Below are positions 1-12,669 of a stretch of DNA of 64,000 nucleotides, piece after piece; position 1 is the stretch's first letter, and every line of letters starts with the position of its first letter. The stretch is from Prostheceraeus crozeri (lineage: Eukaryota; Platyhelminthes; Polycladida; Euryleptidae). Below the pieces are notes generated by a model that did no database searches, was not told where the DNA came from, and saw only the letters and a program-made list of their open reading frames with translations. The stretch covers positions 310,001 through 374,000 of the forward strand of contig CAJQUW010008619.1 of the NCBI GenBank assembly GCA_907163375.1. Direction: 5' to 3'. The position numbers were made by a program, and so were the translations under genes.

Positions 1-1924
1 ATCGAAGGGAGTGTCATCATCGCTATTGCTGAATATGAATGCAAGAATATGTGGATGAAGATAGATAGTATGATATTCTGTGAAGAAAAGAGAGTTCCAT
101 GATGCGATCAAATAGCGTTTACCAGTGGTTAGCAGCGTTCAGAAACCTTCCGACAGTTAGTGTCTGTAGAGTGAAAATTCTTCAATCTTCAGCTTGGAAA
201 TTTCGTGATTCTGTCCATTTTAGACAAGATTTTTTACTCTTTTTCATTGTTTTCAATTTTTGAATCAAATCTGAAGATCCGGACTGATACAGTTTAGTGC
301 TCTAAGACGGATGCGGTTGTTATGGAATGCTGCCTCCTCAGTCCTGCTTAGTACTGCAGTTGCACAGGCGGCCTTATTGATCGGAGTCATAAGCGGCATT
401 GGAAAGCCGTTCTGTTTATGCCTGTGTAGGCGGAGTCGTGTTTCTGGAATAGGTTGAAAGTGGACGCGCCCTTCTACAGCACAGTTTATGACTGTAGAGA
501 TGGAGGAGGTTAAATTCTCCTGCTTCTTGAATAAAGCTTACGTTAAACATAGAAAGATAGCCATGTTGACACTTGTCTGCACTCGCTGGCGCTTGATCTA
601 CATTTTCAGTGACGTATAGATATCGTGTTAGTATAACTATTTGTTGATTATATAGTTTATAGACCACTAGCATGCGAAATGAATGTGTATATGAATCCAC
701 GTTGGAAGTAATACGAAGGATACATGGACATCAAAATTGTGGTAAATAAATGCATACTGATTTTCAAGCCTCACATGCTTATCATGGCTCAGCTTATGAG
801 TCAACATGTCATCTTCGCGGATCTGCTCTCTTAGATCGAATCTCTTCGCGAATTGTCTACAAAGATAACTGCTCGTAGACAGTGGCTTAGGCCTTTCACA
901 TGTAGGCCTACAACATGTGGGTAATCTCGATCATTATCGTTGTGCACTCGGATGCCATGAAATGAATGGACATCTCTGTCAAAAGTTTATTTGAAAGATT
1001 GCGATTTCACAATGCAGTTCAGATATCTGAACCACAATGTGCTGTAAGAGCGAGTCTGGCAGGCCCGAAGCCATAGAATTTTGCGGTTCTGATATCTGAA
1101 CTGTGATGTCATTGTATTAGGGTAGTATATTATTGAAAGATTAGAAGATTTATGAACCTTACCTAAGATAATCAACCAGAAACCTCTGAGTATTAAGTTC
1201 AAGCATAAAACAGTTTGGGCTTGTCTATGTTTCCATTTAAAATATATTACTTAAAATAACCAACAGCCAAAGAGACGGATCATTCAACGTTGGTTCAAAG
1301 TAAGTTTTTATGAAAATAAAGAACGTCTTATCAAATCAATATAATTATCAAAACTTCAACCGCTTTCGATCGGAGGACAGTGAGATGGGCAACTGGCCAC
1401 GCACAATCTTCTTCAGGAATTTAGTTGAAAAGACCAAATGTAGCCTACATATCAACAGTAACAAAATTTGAAATTTGGCCTATCATTTGTCATTAAAGAT
1501 TAAGAAGTCATAGTGCATAAGTAATGGAAAAGTCATATACAATATCACTCATAGAATTAGGACATAGTGATAGGAGATTATCCTCTCTTCGTTATCATCC
1601 AACATGTTATTCTTTTTTGGAAATCCACCTGTTAGTGTTAAATTACTACTAGAATGAGAGCCCATGAAGTCTCGAGATCTCGAGGTTTATCTTTAAGATA
1701 TGCGTCCAGTCCTACATCGTAGTAATGTAGTAGGGCCTACTATTATGTCATCATACAAAGATTTTCGTCGACACGTTCATGTCTTAAGCTATAGGAGTGA
1801 TACATGATCGCATTTAAATAATCTCAAATCCATCATATGGGCGATTGGAGACATCCTTTCAATATCACTTTTGAAATTATACATCTATTGTCCATGGTTT
1901 TGTGGAAGTGAAATGCATCTTCAC
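1..1924. other. Intergenic flank upstream of the nested hAT elements
   Basis: I see no supported gene here. Reading frames are short and lack family motifs. The one visible structure is a small inverted repeat around 1007-1040 and 1085-1117. It is built on a self-complementary GTTCAGATATCTGAAC core and may be the centre of a small hairpin element. The rest is AT-rich unique-looking sequence. Confidence 0.5.
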
Positions 1925-4900
1925 CAGAGTTGGAAAAGTCGGAATTGGAATTAATTCCGAACCGGAATTAATTCCATTTTTCGTCGGAATTGGAATTGAC
2001 CTTGATAGACCTCAATTCCACTTTTTCGATAGACCTGTGATAAATCGATTTGCAAAAATTGAAATCACAGTACTCGGCCGTTGTGTTGACTGCACGCAGA
2101 GATAAGAGAGAGATAGATCGACAGAGGTAGCTTTATTCTATTGTTGAATAAAGGGTGCTAATTGCGACTTTGATGGGCCTACAACCCCGGACAATGTTAT
2201 TTCAGCGATTAAGCAGACAATGAAAAGACAACCATCATTGTTCAATCTGTTATTTAGTTGTTTGTCAAGTAAGATAATTAATCAAAACAAAGCAATTGTT
2301 GAATTTAGTTCTTGATAGGATAAGCACAAAAATTGGAGATTGCCTTAATTGTTGTACACATGAAAAACAATTGGTTTGGAAATAGGAAAATTAACGCTGC
2401 ATCAAAGGGCAGCAATCCTGTCAGTTCAAATTATAATATAGACACTGTCAACAAATTATTCTAATAATTATTCAATTACATGAACTATTATTCAACTTCC
2501 AATCACAACAATTAACAATATCAATTTTTAAGACTATAGTTATATAGATACGATGCACAACGATAAAAGAAAAACTTTACACTTACAGTTCACTTCTTAA
2601 TATTGAATTCACTTCAATTCGATCGGACCCACTTATGCCAAAATGATATCATAAATATCAGTGTAGGGGTGCACCGGATTTCAAATCCGGCCTGGAGCCG
2701 GATTTGCTCCAAATCCGGCCTTTCTAGCATCTGTAATGGCATTACACCGACTATTGTTCTTAGCTATTTTAGTAAATTTCATTTACATTTTCTTATTTCT
2801 TACAACTAATTTTTGTTTTCCTTAATTTATTCGTTTTTCCATTTTGTACATGCATGTTCTTCGGGATTTTTTAAGAGTCTGCACGCCTGAAAAACTCTTA
2901 GTTTTGTTTTAGGGTTAGGTGATGATAGGGTTAGGGCCAGGGTTGATGGTCAGATTGGTTTGGTTTAATCTTCAACCAACGTTGTCTTCAACCCAACCCT
3001 ACCTAGCCCTAATTTATAATGAATTTATAATACCATGTAGCTCGTTAATGAATACAATGTACATGTAGCTCGTTAATGATTGGCGGAAAAATACTTTTCA
3101 TGTTTTCAGATATTACCTTACTGGCGGGCAGACACTTTTAGATCTTTTCTCTTAAATATATTTTGTTAAGAGAAAATTGTACCGGTACCAATACATACAT
3201 GTACAATGACTGTTTGCATGTGTATTGTGTATTGTACACGTACTGTATATGTGTAGACTAGGATGGAAACGCTTGCCATCAAAATTTAGCATCCTTCTAG
3301 TGACTAACCACACATAGTTTTTTTATCAAATGCTATTTTAAAAGCATTATCATCTACATGTATAATTACAACCACTTCTACTGTTACATGTATAATCGAA
3401 AGTAAACAACCAAGCTGATAAACAAGCTCTTGAAGTTAGAACATCAAGAGTCATTGCTTCACTTTATTGAACAATAATATTTGTAAATCAAAATATGATT
3501 GTTAGGCTATCAAGAAAAATTACAACATGATTGATCATCTGTTAAAACGACGTAAAAGTCAAAATCCGCAACAAATTACGCAGTTCGGGTTCGTTCAAAA
3601 ATAGGTCTGAAGCTGCAAGAAAGGAGCTTGGCTTCATTTATGAAATGCAAAAAGTATGAAGTTCAGTTTCGTTTAAAAATACGCAGCATCTGACGCAGCA
3701 GGCCTAACAAATGAGATCCGGGTCGTTTAAAAACACGCAGAAGAAGCAGTAGACTTAACAAATGAACTCAGGTTCGTTTAATAACACCCAAAGTCTGAAG
3801 CTATAACAAAGGAATTTAGTTTTGTTTTGAAACATATGAAGTCTAAAGCTGTAACAAATACTTTGTTATCGCAAAAATATTTTTCGTTAAAAATATATGA
3901 AGTGGGTAGGACTAGAGTGAAAATTCTATGGGACAAACATACACATATACATGTACAATAAACTACAAAATGTCTGGAGCTGTTACAAAGGAATTCAGTT
4001 TCGTTTTGAAATGAACGAGCTCTACTGTGTACCCACTATAATTAAGTTAGGGTTATGGTTGGGTTTGAGGTTAGAGCTGACCAACCTAACCACAACCCTG
4101 ACACTGACCCCAACCATAACTTTGACCCAAACCCCAAAACAAATTAATGTAATATCTTAAATGGTGGGCACTTTCTTTTTTGGTGGTCAGGATCCCTTAA
4201 GGTCGTAATACACACAGTAGGTTTCAGGGACAGCTAATCCTTCCTTACAAATCGTCACGTAAATTCGCTTAATCTTCAAATCCGGCAAATCCGGCCGACG
4301 GATTTGGGTGTAAATCCGGCCAAATCCGGTTCCGGCCGGATTCAAAAATCCAAATCCGGTGCACCCCTAATCAGTGGCACTTATACCGTCAATCTTCAAT
4401 CGCGCTCGCTGATGTTTTTCCGTATACGCTGCTGTGTCGTTGTTCGCTGGCAGTTGGTGTTGTTGTTACTTCTGTAGTTATATTACACCGCGAGATCCCG
4501 AAGTTCTTCTAACAGCTACTGAAGATGTCGTATGTGTTGTTGTTGTGTCAATTTCTCATCGTTTCTAATTTATGCAAATTTTTGAAACTTGACGATAAAA
4601 CCACTTTCTTTTGAATATTGAAAGAGTTTCCTTTAATCTTTGCTCGTTAGCTTCCGACCCGACCACATTTCGTTTTTATCACGGAATTTTTAATCTCCTT
4701 TTTTAACATGGACCATTAATCAGATTTCATGATATCATTTTTCATCGTCGTTTTTTCTTTCATCAACAATCACGTTATTCGCACACTGAATTTCGTTCTG
4801 TCAGTTTAATTAATAGATTTATTCGCATCTCATCTCTCTCTCTCACTCACTCACTCACTCTCTCTCCGTTTGATTCGTTGCTAGCCGTTAACTTTCTTCT

Positions 4901-5280
4901 CTTTTTTTCACGAGATATTGAATATCTCGTTTACGAAACGAAAATGGCGCAGGCTGACCGGTGACATATATACATGTACACAAGAAATATGAACTGTAAA
5001 CATGAAAACGCACATAGGAACGACGCAGGGAACGGCACACAGGAACAATGAGGAAGGGATAAGGGCACATGGGTTAGATTGAAACGAGCAAACGTTAGAT
5101 ACATTAACATAAGACACTATACTCGACATGCAATAATCGGAATTGAATCTTATTATGGAATTGGAATTGGAATTGAATTGAACTGTTTCGACTGGAATTG
5201 GAATTGGATTTGGAATTGAAATTGAAATTTCTGCTCCGGAATTGGAATTAAAAAATTTCAGTGGAATTTTTCCAGCTCTG
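1925..5280. mobile_element. hAT-type DNA transposon, non-autonomous, outer element of a nest
   Basis: The ends are inverted: the left begins CAGAGTTGGAAAA and the right ends TTTTTCCAGCTCTG. An exact 8-bp direct repeat, ATCTTCAC, lies immediately outside both ends (1917-1924 and 5281-5288), which is the hAT target-site length. Both sub-terminal regions are rich in short GGAATTGGAATT runs (about 1935-2015 and 5135-5255). No transposase was recognised. A second hAT-like element at 2664-4369 is inserted inside, so this element is the older of the two. Confidence 0.85.
2664..4369. mobile_element. hAT-type element nested inside the outer hAT
   Basis: Terminal inverted repeats start TAGGGGTGCACCGGATTT and end with the complement at 4352-4369. 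Sub-terminal blocks are dense in the AAATCCGG motif in both orientations (2664-2730 and 4275-4360). ATCAGTG flanks both ends (2657-2663 and 4370-4376), a 7-bp match to the expected 8-bp hAT duplication. Internal reading frames are short and unrecognised, so this is probably a non-autonomous copy. Confidence 0.82.
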
Positions 5281-5561
5281 ATCTTCACATTACCATTCTT
5301 TTGAAGTATAGCTGTTTTTTTTAACTAGTGTGTGATAGGAACTGAACTTATTTCCTTATTTTATGTTTCCCATCGCTATGTGGTATGTTACTCGCACTTC
5401 TATAATTGACATACGAATGTTTTAATCGGTTGTATTTTAATATATCGGTTTATCTGCTTATATTGTCACCCTGATAACTTATGGTGATCCAGCGGCCGAA
5501 AACTCGGTTTCCGTTAACACACAGTTTCATAGTATCTCTGGTCTTGATAATCTGTTATGGT

Positions 5562-6162
5562 CACATAATTAGATTCATCTGCGTACTCTTCGGTTTCCTA
5601 AAAAGGAAGGGTTATATGTAACCTTAATATCGAAATGGCAGTTCACAGAATTAGACAACTTGCTCCTTCTGAAATGGATAATTAGGGTATCGCTTGCTAT
5701 TGGAAATGGCAAACAATAAGCTGTCAGCAGAGGACACTAGAGCCAGTGAGAGATGCGTGCGTGCTGTGATATCACTTCGCACACACCAAAACACACATCG
5801 CCTGGCTAACATTCGATTCAGTGTATGCACTATACAGTGAGAAATGCCGAGGAGAGGATGTGAAAGCATCAAGTGAACTAACTTTCGTACGCCTGCTATT
5901 TTGTTAAATAATGATCGGAAGGACTAACATTATGGAGAAAACTTGTGCGCAATTATGTGAATTCTTCGAATCTGAAGGAATTTTGGCAGTCGAAGCACTT
6001 TACTGGAACTCACATTAATCTGCAAGCGACGCACGACTTTTTTTCTTATCTCTGTAAGGTATAAGGAATTCCTTTTTGCCCACTTCCTCGATGTGCCGTC
6101 AATTTCGTATTGATCACACTTCTAGCAAACCGAAGCAGATAAACAAGCTATTTAATTCTGTG
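5562..6162. mobile_element. Non-autonomous hAT-like element, family A, copy 1
   Basis: This 601-bp copy aligns along its whole length with 33789-34394. Its left end is CACATAATTAGATTCATCTG and its right end closes with TTTAATTCTGTG, giving short inverted ends related to CACAGAATTA. The flanks GTTATGGT (5554-5561) and GTTATAGT (6163-6170) match at 7 of 8 positions, as expected for an aged 8-bp duplication. No transposase is encoded. Confidence 0.82.
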
Positions 6163-6533
6163 GTTATAGTGGACCTATCTATGTTTCTCTAATTCATTGA
6201 TTATTCTGCAGCAACGAATTTTGGATGCTACATTATTATCTTAATGGTTGTACACGCTACTGTTCAAGATATATTGATTAGTACGTGCTTACTATTATTA
6301 TTATAGCGCGGTTAAGAAGGTATGAATGACGAATGCGCAATACACAAGCTAAGAGTCAGCAGCTCGTCCTGCTTTCATCGCGCTCTAAACAGCCTAATTC
6401 TGTAGCATAGTGATTTTCTAGTAGTGACACTACAGTGTTTCTAGTTACATGGATCCTAGAATCACCATTAGGATGCTATGCGTCGAAGAGTATTACCAGA
6501 GATCGTGGATTGACTGTTTCTTAATTTCAGGTC

Positions 6534-6685
6534 ATGTTGCCATCGCTGGTGCGTAGTTCTATAACACGATCTTTGTGTTTTCGTCGCTTATCTTCCTTAT
6601 CACTTGCAAAGCATGATAACATGAACACTTTGAATGGTCAGCCAATGTTCAAAACTCAGCATCGTTTGAAGAGTACCAGAGAAAG
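6534..6685 (+). CDS. FDX1: FDX1 coding exon 1: targeting peptide
   Basis: The exon opens at 6531 after a TTAATTTCAG acceptor. The ATG at 6534 is the first in the exon and starts [18 protein letters not shown], a basic amphipathic-looking leader. The donor is AAAG/GTAAGA, in phase 2. Without an in-frame upstream extension, this ATG is the natural start. Confidence 0.88.
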
Positions 6686-9600
6686 GTAAGACAGTTGTTT
6701 GATTCACTAAAATATGTTGCCATTAATTAGCTCATTAGAGTTCTTGTAGGTTATCTCTTCTCTTCGTTTTCAAATTTGTCTGAAACCTGCTCAATTCACG
6801 AATAATTGCAAACCTTAACTTGCAAGCAGCAGAGGAAGTTTTCTATTCACGTAAGATATTTCATGAAATTAGGATTGGTGCATTTTGAGATAGTGTGAAA
6901 CGTAAACGATAGACCCACACATAGCTCTGATTTACGCACATCGGTTGCATTTCACATAACTCCTCTAACTCGAAAAGCATTCTCTCAAATTGAATGATTT
7001 TTTGCATGTGGATAGAAAGCATACGAGGTTTGTGGTGACTAGTTAATTCGATCACGGTTCAGACGAATTTGAAAGGGCTACGGGTAGTGGGTGTCAATTG
7101 TGTTGATATTAGTGACTTTTCTATAATCATAATGAATTACGTGCCGTAAAGTAAATTCGAGCACCCTAACAGCACTTTAAGCGCATTACAGATGGCCAAT
7201 TGCAGCTACCACATCGACAACTAAGTACATTATGTATTGTATAATGTGACTTTCCAGTGGTTCCCAACCTTACAATGTCTCAGTACCACTTGAGATCATA
7301 CACGTTCGCCGCGTACCACATAGTCTCAAAGAAATTCTTTTTATGTTAGGAAAGATATAATTCTTTTTTTTCTTGTTGCTATCGAACAAAGCAAACATGA
7401 AACAAATAGCAGTCATTCTATAAGGTGAGGTTGCTTTTTCGAGGCTTCCTAGGTAGTGTATCGTTTTAAATAAACGTAGCCTATTTTTTGAATACTTTTG
7501 GCTTGTCAAAGTTTAATGTAAATTTCTATGCCATGAGCATCTTTGAAATATGTGATTTTGGATGCTGAGATAATCTAAAATGTATGGTTTTGTTTTGTCG
7601 ATTTCGACCTGTCGGTCGCTCAATAGATGTCATGTCATCGCCTGTCGCATTGATATCTAAACAATGTAATACAAATTTTGATGTGACAAGAGAAATCTAT
7701 GCACAAGACAATTCTCCGTCTGTGAAACTATGAAAAGTGATAAATTGTATCGAATTTAGTTGTCGTTCTAATTTTCTCCGGCTGACCAACACTTTTCCTG
7801 ATAGATTTGGTCTGTGACTTGAATAGATAAAATTATCATCAGGATACATTGAGCCTACTTCGGACAGGCACTCACTTTTCATCTGATGAGCCCTCGCGTA
7901 CCACAGGCTGGGAACCTCGGCTTTACGCGCATCACAGATGGCTAATTGCAGCTGCCACATCGCCAACGAAGTACATGTGTATTGTATAATGTGATGATAG
8001 AGAGATAGAATAATTTCAGAATTGTTGGATTGGATGATTTCATGGTTTCCATAATCTGATTCTGAGTGACGAGCATCATAGTTTTCCAGCTACGACTTCT
8101 GGACGACAGTCTAAAATACGTTATGATCACCTGTAATATGTTTAATATCATGGCAGACTTTGTTTTGACACTATAAGCATATTCTCCTATACATTGATCA
8201 AATCAAACATCGTCTGTCTACTGCCTGTGCATGATTTTAGTGCTGATTTATTCGTATTCCAATTTCAAATTTGAATTTTACTTTCGAACTCTCTGTTAAT
8301 TATCTTAAAAAACTCCGGTGATAGATAGATATTTGGAAACGCATAAGTCAGCGTATATCCCCTACATAGTGGTTGTTATCTAATACGTATTAAATCGTTC
8401 TATATATCAAAATGCAAAGCGCTTTTCATCGCCATGTTAAGCACAGACAAGCATTCGATTGCATGTTCTTCATGTTATGAGAAATTGACTTAATTTCAGG
8501 GTAAATATTTCGTTCGAATTTGGAGATGGCACAGTCAAAACAGTGAAAGCAAAAGTTGGAGATTCTCTACTTGATGTTGTGATCGATGAAAACGTGGATA
8601 TCGATGGTTTTGGTAAGATATCAATTTATCTATGAATGCAGTATATGAATAGTATGGAGTTGGTAGTCGCCAACTGTTGTAATTCCCTAAGCGAAGAAGA
8701 AGAGTAGACTGTCGTTCTGGGTCCGCAAGTGTGTAACTCATATTCTTTCGAGATTATTTCATGGTTTGTCCATACGTGAGGTTATAGTCATATTCGCAGG
8801 AAAAATCAGAATCGCTCCCTTTCTTCGACGTAAATATATATTTTTAAAAATTACCAAAGCTTCGCCCGATGCGTTTCGTCCTCCCGGCGCAGCATCAAGG
8901 CAAGACAGCATCTCAGACAAAGCCCTTGATACTGTCAGAAGGACGAAACGCATCGGGCGAAGTTTTGGTAGTTTTTAAAAATATATATTTACGTCGAACA
9001 AAGGAGTGATTCTGTTTTTCCTGCGAATATTTCCAGATTATCTCTGATCACCTGAGAGATTACATGTATGACTGTGCGCAAAACCGAATTTATGTCTGCA
9101 GTCACCAGATCTGTACCAGGGACGAGAGAACATTTCGGTGTACTGATCAACTTGCAAGCAGCTTTTTGAGCTATATATTCCACTATGACAGCATTTGCAA
9201 ATTTGATGTCAAGGTCATAGCGAAGATGTTGGGCTCGCTTGCAAAACCCATCACGTTGCATGCAACAAGTGTCGACAACATCGTGAATCTTTGAATTCCA
9301 GAGATAGTACTGTTATGCTGTATTTGTTTCCTTATGTCATGAACTGTCTTCTCTTCCAGGTGCATGTGAAGGCACGCTATCGTGTTCCACTTGTCATCTT
9401 ATCCTGAAGAAAGAGGATTATGACCGCTTGCCTAGCAAACCTGGGGAGGAGGAAATGGACATGTTGGACTTGGCTTACGAACTGACAGATACGTATGTTG
9501 GTATTTTTTTATACAGATGCCTCTCTTTTTGTAATGATATTTCAATATTTAGAGAAAAATATATGTCTTGGTCATTCGTTCTGTCCTGAAGGTAGCTCTA

Positions 9601-11635
9601 CATTATTACTCGCCTTATGTGCAAATATATTTGCTATAATAAATAAAGAACATAAATGGCGGAATAGAAAGGCAATAAAGCTAACAATCCAACCTCTATG
9701 GCAAGCTCCGTTTCTGCATGACCATGGAAATTTTGTTCTTGAATAACCTTTTATATTCAGCTGTAAACAATTGCGGGGTTAGTAGCTGAACGGCATCTGT
9801 TGTCCCCGGTCCGCAGTATCATTACGGACCGCTGATTTGTATAACACTCATTGCCCATCTTGAAACTATGCACCCTTAATTTTAAAATACTCAATTGAAT
9901 ACGGTGCATTTTGACGTTGATGTTATTCTAGTCCGGCCGTCAGCACGAACGAGGTCACAAATGAGACTTTCAGAGCATTGTGTACACTCTATGGCGCCTG
10001 CGAATCTTCGTGTCTGCCGAGTTCTACCCGGTTCCTTTTCTTGTCAGGCAGGATCACAGAAAAACACATTAATAAAATACCAATAAGATGTAGTTTAAGT
10101 TTTCCGTAAAAGTGTCATTTCTCCGATAAGTACTCCGTCAGTTAGCTCCGATTAATGGACAAGTACTAAGTCTATAGCCATGAATGTTGGCACGGAATGG
10201 CTTCATCCGCAACTCATCGGGAAACACGACACTTTGATTTAATTGTAAGCTTTTATAGGCAAATCACAAAGTGTGACCGACCTGAAGCTGTTTTTATCAT
10301 GATACTGCAGGGTGGCCGCACTTGTCCGAATTAAGTTTGCTTCCCATTGTGAGTTACCTGTGTTTTTATCCTGTCTTATAAGCAGAGGAACCGGATAGAC
10401 CTCTGCAGAGAAGCAGATTCATAGTAGTCTCATTCTGTGAAAGTCTCATTTTCGGCCTCGTTCCTTTTAGAAGCTCGTGCTGCTGATTTGTTAATGGCCA
10501 GCTGTATTAAAAACATAATGACATTAAAGATTGCGACTCGATCGCCCTTTGCTTTACTTTCTGGAAGAGAATTTAATAAAATGGCGATTACTGACAACCT
10601 AGGATAACGTCACAGACAGTAATAAAAATATGATTGACACTGAAATCAATGTTTAAAAGATAAAGTGATCACCTTGAATTTACGAAATAATGTTGGGAAC
10701 CACTTCTTTACAGGATTGTATTTCCAAATGCTCAGATGATGATGGTTTAACGTCACTACTCCCCATACTGAGGGCTTGGACGTTTCTTACATAGTTTGAC
10801 CTTTAATCTGAAGTGTTGTGATCTTTTAGCCCGGATGCCCTTCCTGACGACTTCAATTGACACTTTCGGGGCTCGACCTCTGGACCGAAAATCGCTAGGC
10901 CGAGCACTTAACCTTTGCGCCACGGAGACCACTAAAGCTGAGATATCCATGAGACATGCGATAGGATAGAATTTTGTGCATTGTCCATTCGGTATAGCGT
11001 CATAGTGACCGAGAAACAAGAGAATTTCGAGGAAATAAGCGATTCCCACGTTAAGTAATAGGAAGCGTCATATTCAGATGCTCTAAGGTAAATAGTGTCG
11101 AACCTTTCGCTAATCTTACTTCAATTGTCTTGCTTCAGAAATTAATGAAAATTGAGCCAAATTTCCTCATTTCAGTAAACAATAACTTTAATTATTAATT
11201 ATTAATGTTTATTAATATTTAATGAATGTCTGTCGAAATTTCACTTACAAAGCTAATTGCAATCTCAAGTTTATCCGGGCATGGCTGCAACTTAAAATAG
11301 GTAGCTTTGTCGATGTTGAGAGATGTGAACTAGGACTGCTGTTGATTCCTGGTATTGGATGAAATAGAAACTCTTCAGGTTGTCCTCATTTTTCAACTGA
11401 GGATGCAACTGAATATTTAATTGTTCTATTTACATCTAGATTTACGTCTAGATACGGAAATTGATTTCCATAGCACTTCTGTTGTTTTTGCAATGATGTT
11501 TTTAAAGATGACCTTTCTGACCAAATGTCTCTCGCTTTCAGATCCCGACTCGGCTGTCAAATTGAAGTGACCAAAGATTTGGACGGTCTGGTTGTCCAAG
11601 TTCCCATCAGCTTGCAGGATGCCAGAGACGCATAA
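6534..11635 (+). CDS. FDX1: Mitochondrial [2Fe-2S] ferredoxin, adrenodoxin type (four coding exons)
   Basis: Joined coding exons are 6534-6685, 8500-8612, 9360-9492 and 11542-11635 (492 nt, 163 residues plus TAA). All introns are GT-AG and phases agree (2, 1, 2). Residues 1 to about 48 are basic, Ser/Arg-rich and free of a transmembrane helix, a probable mitochondrial targeting peptide. The mature part starts near [10 protein letters not shown]. Cluster ligands are Cys91, Cys97, Cys100 ([13 protein letters not shown]) and Cys138 (RLGCQI). By family knowledge the protein passes electrons from NADPH-ferredoxin reductase to mitochondrial P450s or other acceptors. [17 protein letters not shown] and the DSLLDVV...DIDGFG run favour FDX1 over FDX2. 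The first coding exon is preceded by a TTTCAG acceptor, so an untranslated 5' exon probably lies upstream. Confidence 0.95.
7256..7919. mobile_element. hAT-like element in FDX1 intron 1, inside a direct duplication
   Basis: The left end CAGTGGTTCCCAACC and the right end (complement of CCGAGGTTCCCAGCCTG) are a recognisable hAT terminal pattern, with GTACCAC just inside each end. A roughly 75-bp direct duplication of flanking sequence lies on both sides (about 7173-7249 and 7920-7993; about 88% alike by eye). That is far longer than any hAT target duplication. No transposase was recognised. Confidence 0.6.
8500..8612 (+). CDS. FDX1: FDX1 coding exon 2: N-terminal half of the ferredoxin fold
   Basis: Acceptor TTAATTTCAG and donor TTTTG/GTAAGA bound the exon. 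It encodes [15 protein letters not shown] and [20 protein letters not shown], the beta-grasp strand and helix before the cluster loop, in phases 2 and 1. Confidence 0.93.
8792..9029. repeat. Fold-back repeat in FDX1 intron 2
   Basis: The arms 8792-8882 and 8940-9029 are nearly perfect inverted copies around a loop of about 57 bases. The loop has its own inner pairing (ATCAAGG with CCCTTGAT). The right arm begins GGACGAAACGCATCGGG, a GAAAC-containing core like those at the other fold-backs in this window. It may be a Penelope-type terminal pair, or simply a hairpin transposon. No coding sequence is present. Confidence 0.7.
9360..9492 (+). CDS. FDX1: FDX1 coding exon 3: [2Fe-2S] cluster loop and acidic interaction helix
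   Basis: The acceptor is CTCTTCCAG and the donor GATAC/GTATGT. The exon carries the three clustered cysteine ligands ([13 protein letters not shown]) and the acidic [15 protein letters not shown] helix. In adrenodoxins that helix contacts the reductase and P450 partners. Confidence 0.95.
9929..10488. mobile_element. Palindromic family B, copy 1 (diverged), FDX1 intron 3
   Basis: Starts TAGTCCGGCCGTC and shares long stretches with 12670-13386 and 60360-61074, including GTTCTACCCGGTTCCTTTTC and CTGTGAAAGTCTCATTTTCG near the right end. The centre is rearranged and the right end is degraded. No protein is encoded. The family is described under the better copies. Confidence 0.7.
10735..10934 (-). 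mobile_element. tRNA-derived SINE, family S1, copy 1 (minus strand)
   Basis: Read on the minus strand, it begins TGGTCTCCGTGGCGCAAAGG and carries pol III-type boxes: A box TGGCGCAAAGGTTAAG and B box AGGTCGAGCCCC. It ends GTGACGTTAAACCATCATC, a repeat tail of ATC units. Close relatives lie at 44920-45118 (minus) and 51032-51232 (plus). Confidence 0.8.
11542..11635 (+). CDS. FDX1: FDX1 coding exon 4: fourth cluster ligand and C terminus
   Basis: The acceptor CTCGCTTTCAG joins in phase to give [18 protein letters not shown]. This holds the fourth cysteine ligand, and the frame ends at TAA 11633-11635. Downstream, ATTAAA near 11920 and AATAAA near 12223 are candidate poly(A) signals. Confidence 0.94.
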
Positions 11636-12669
11636 TTTTCATGTGTTCCTTCATTCCTCATGACTTCTCAATTAGAAAAGTTCTCATCGGGAGGCTTCTC
11701 ATAAAGGAATTGCCAATATATTGCTCACAGCTATGAACTGATATTCGGATTGATTTCTCATCGTCAAGCATTTCCTTCTCTGATTGATGCAGCATCTCAA
11801 GACTGTCATATTAATGTTATTGATCTGAAGAATGGAACATGAAATCTTTCATTTGTATGTTGTTGGACTCAATCAAACTCATAGTATTAACAAAACTGAC
11901 GCACATCAGACTCAGTGCCATTAAATTAATCAATACAGATATCTACAACTTTCTAGTATGGAAGTAAGAATGCTATGGTCTCTTTTAGGGTAGAAATTCT
12001 AAAATTCTGAATCCTCGAAACGGTTGACTTCCATCATTTTCATTCTGACAACAGAAATTCTTCTACATGGCACTTATCTGTCATTGCATCAATTGGGATC
12101 ACCATGACTCAAGGAAAGGCAATATAAATTTTCCAGAGTATCGTGTCGAAGGCTTTGATGAAGTCAGAGAGATTTGTTGACACATGTTTCTAGAATGTAG
12201 TGCTGTTTTGTTGTCTCTCAGGAATAAAATGATGGAAATTTTCAACCGCTTTGCTGATTGAGATTTACACGTTTTCTTGCCGTCCAAGCTGGATACCGGA
12301 CCTTAAGCCTATACTGATAACATTCAAAAGGAGTGATATCTATAATTTTTATTCATCATTTAATTCAACCGATCTAAGAAACAGTTATGAAAAGTTGACG
12401 CACTCGTTTTTCGATATCAGTGACGCAAATTATTGACGTGCAATCTTATCTAGATGTATTGTGATAAACATATGTAGATAAGTTTAACTTTAGCTATGAT
12501 GAAAATATTGACAATCGAATTTGGCGCCAATCGAGTCAAAAGCTGCCAGTACACAAAATTCTATTTTGACAAATTTTACTGTTAAACTAATTTCTATATT
12601 TATTTGAAATGTCTGCTGAATGAAAGAGAAAGCTTGTTTTCTTTTGTAATGACTCAGATGTTTGATCAC
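11636..12669. other. FDX1 3' flank, no further gene seen
   Basis: AT-rich sequence after the FDX1 stop codon. It holds candidate poly(A) signals (ATTAAA near 11920, AATAAA near 12223). Frames on both strands lack recognisable motifs. Confidence 0.5.

Noticed and set aside
4908-5288. 126-codon minus-strand frame
   Set aside because: Its Asn/Ser/Ile/Pro repeats are a translation of the GGAATT sub-terminal array of the outer hAT element, not a protein gene.
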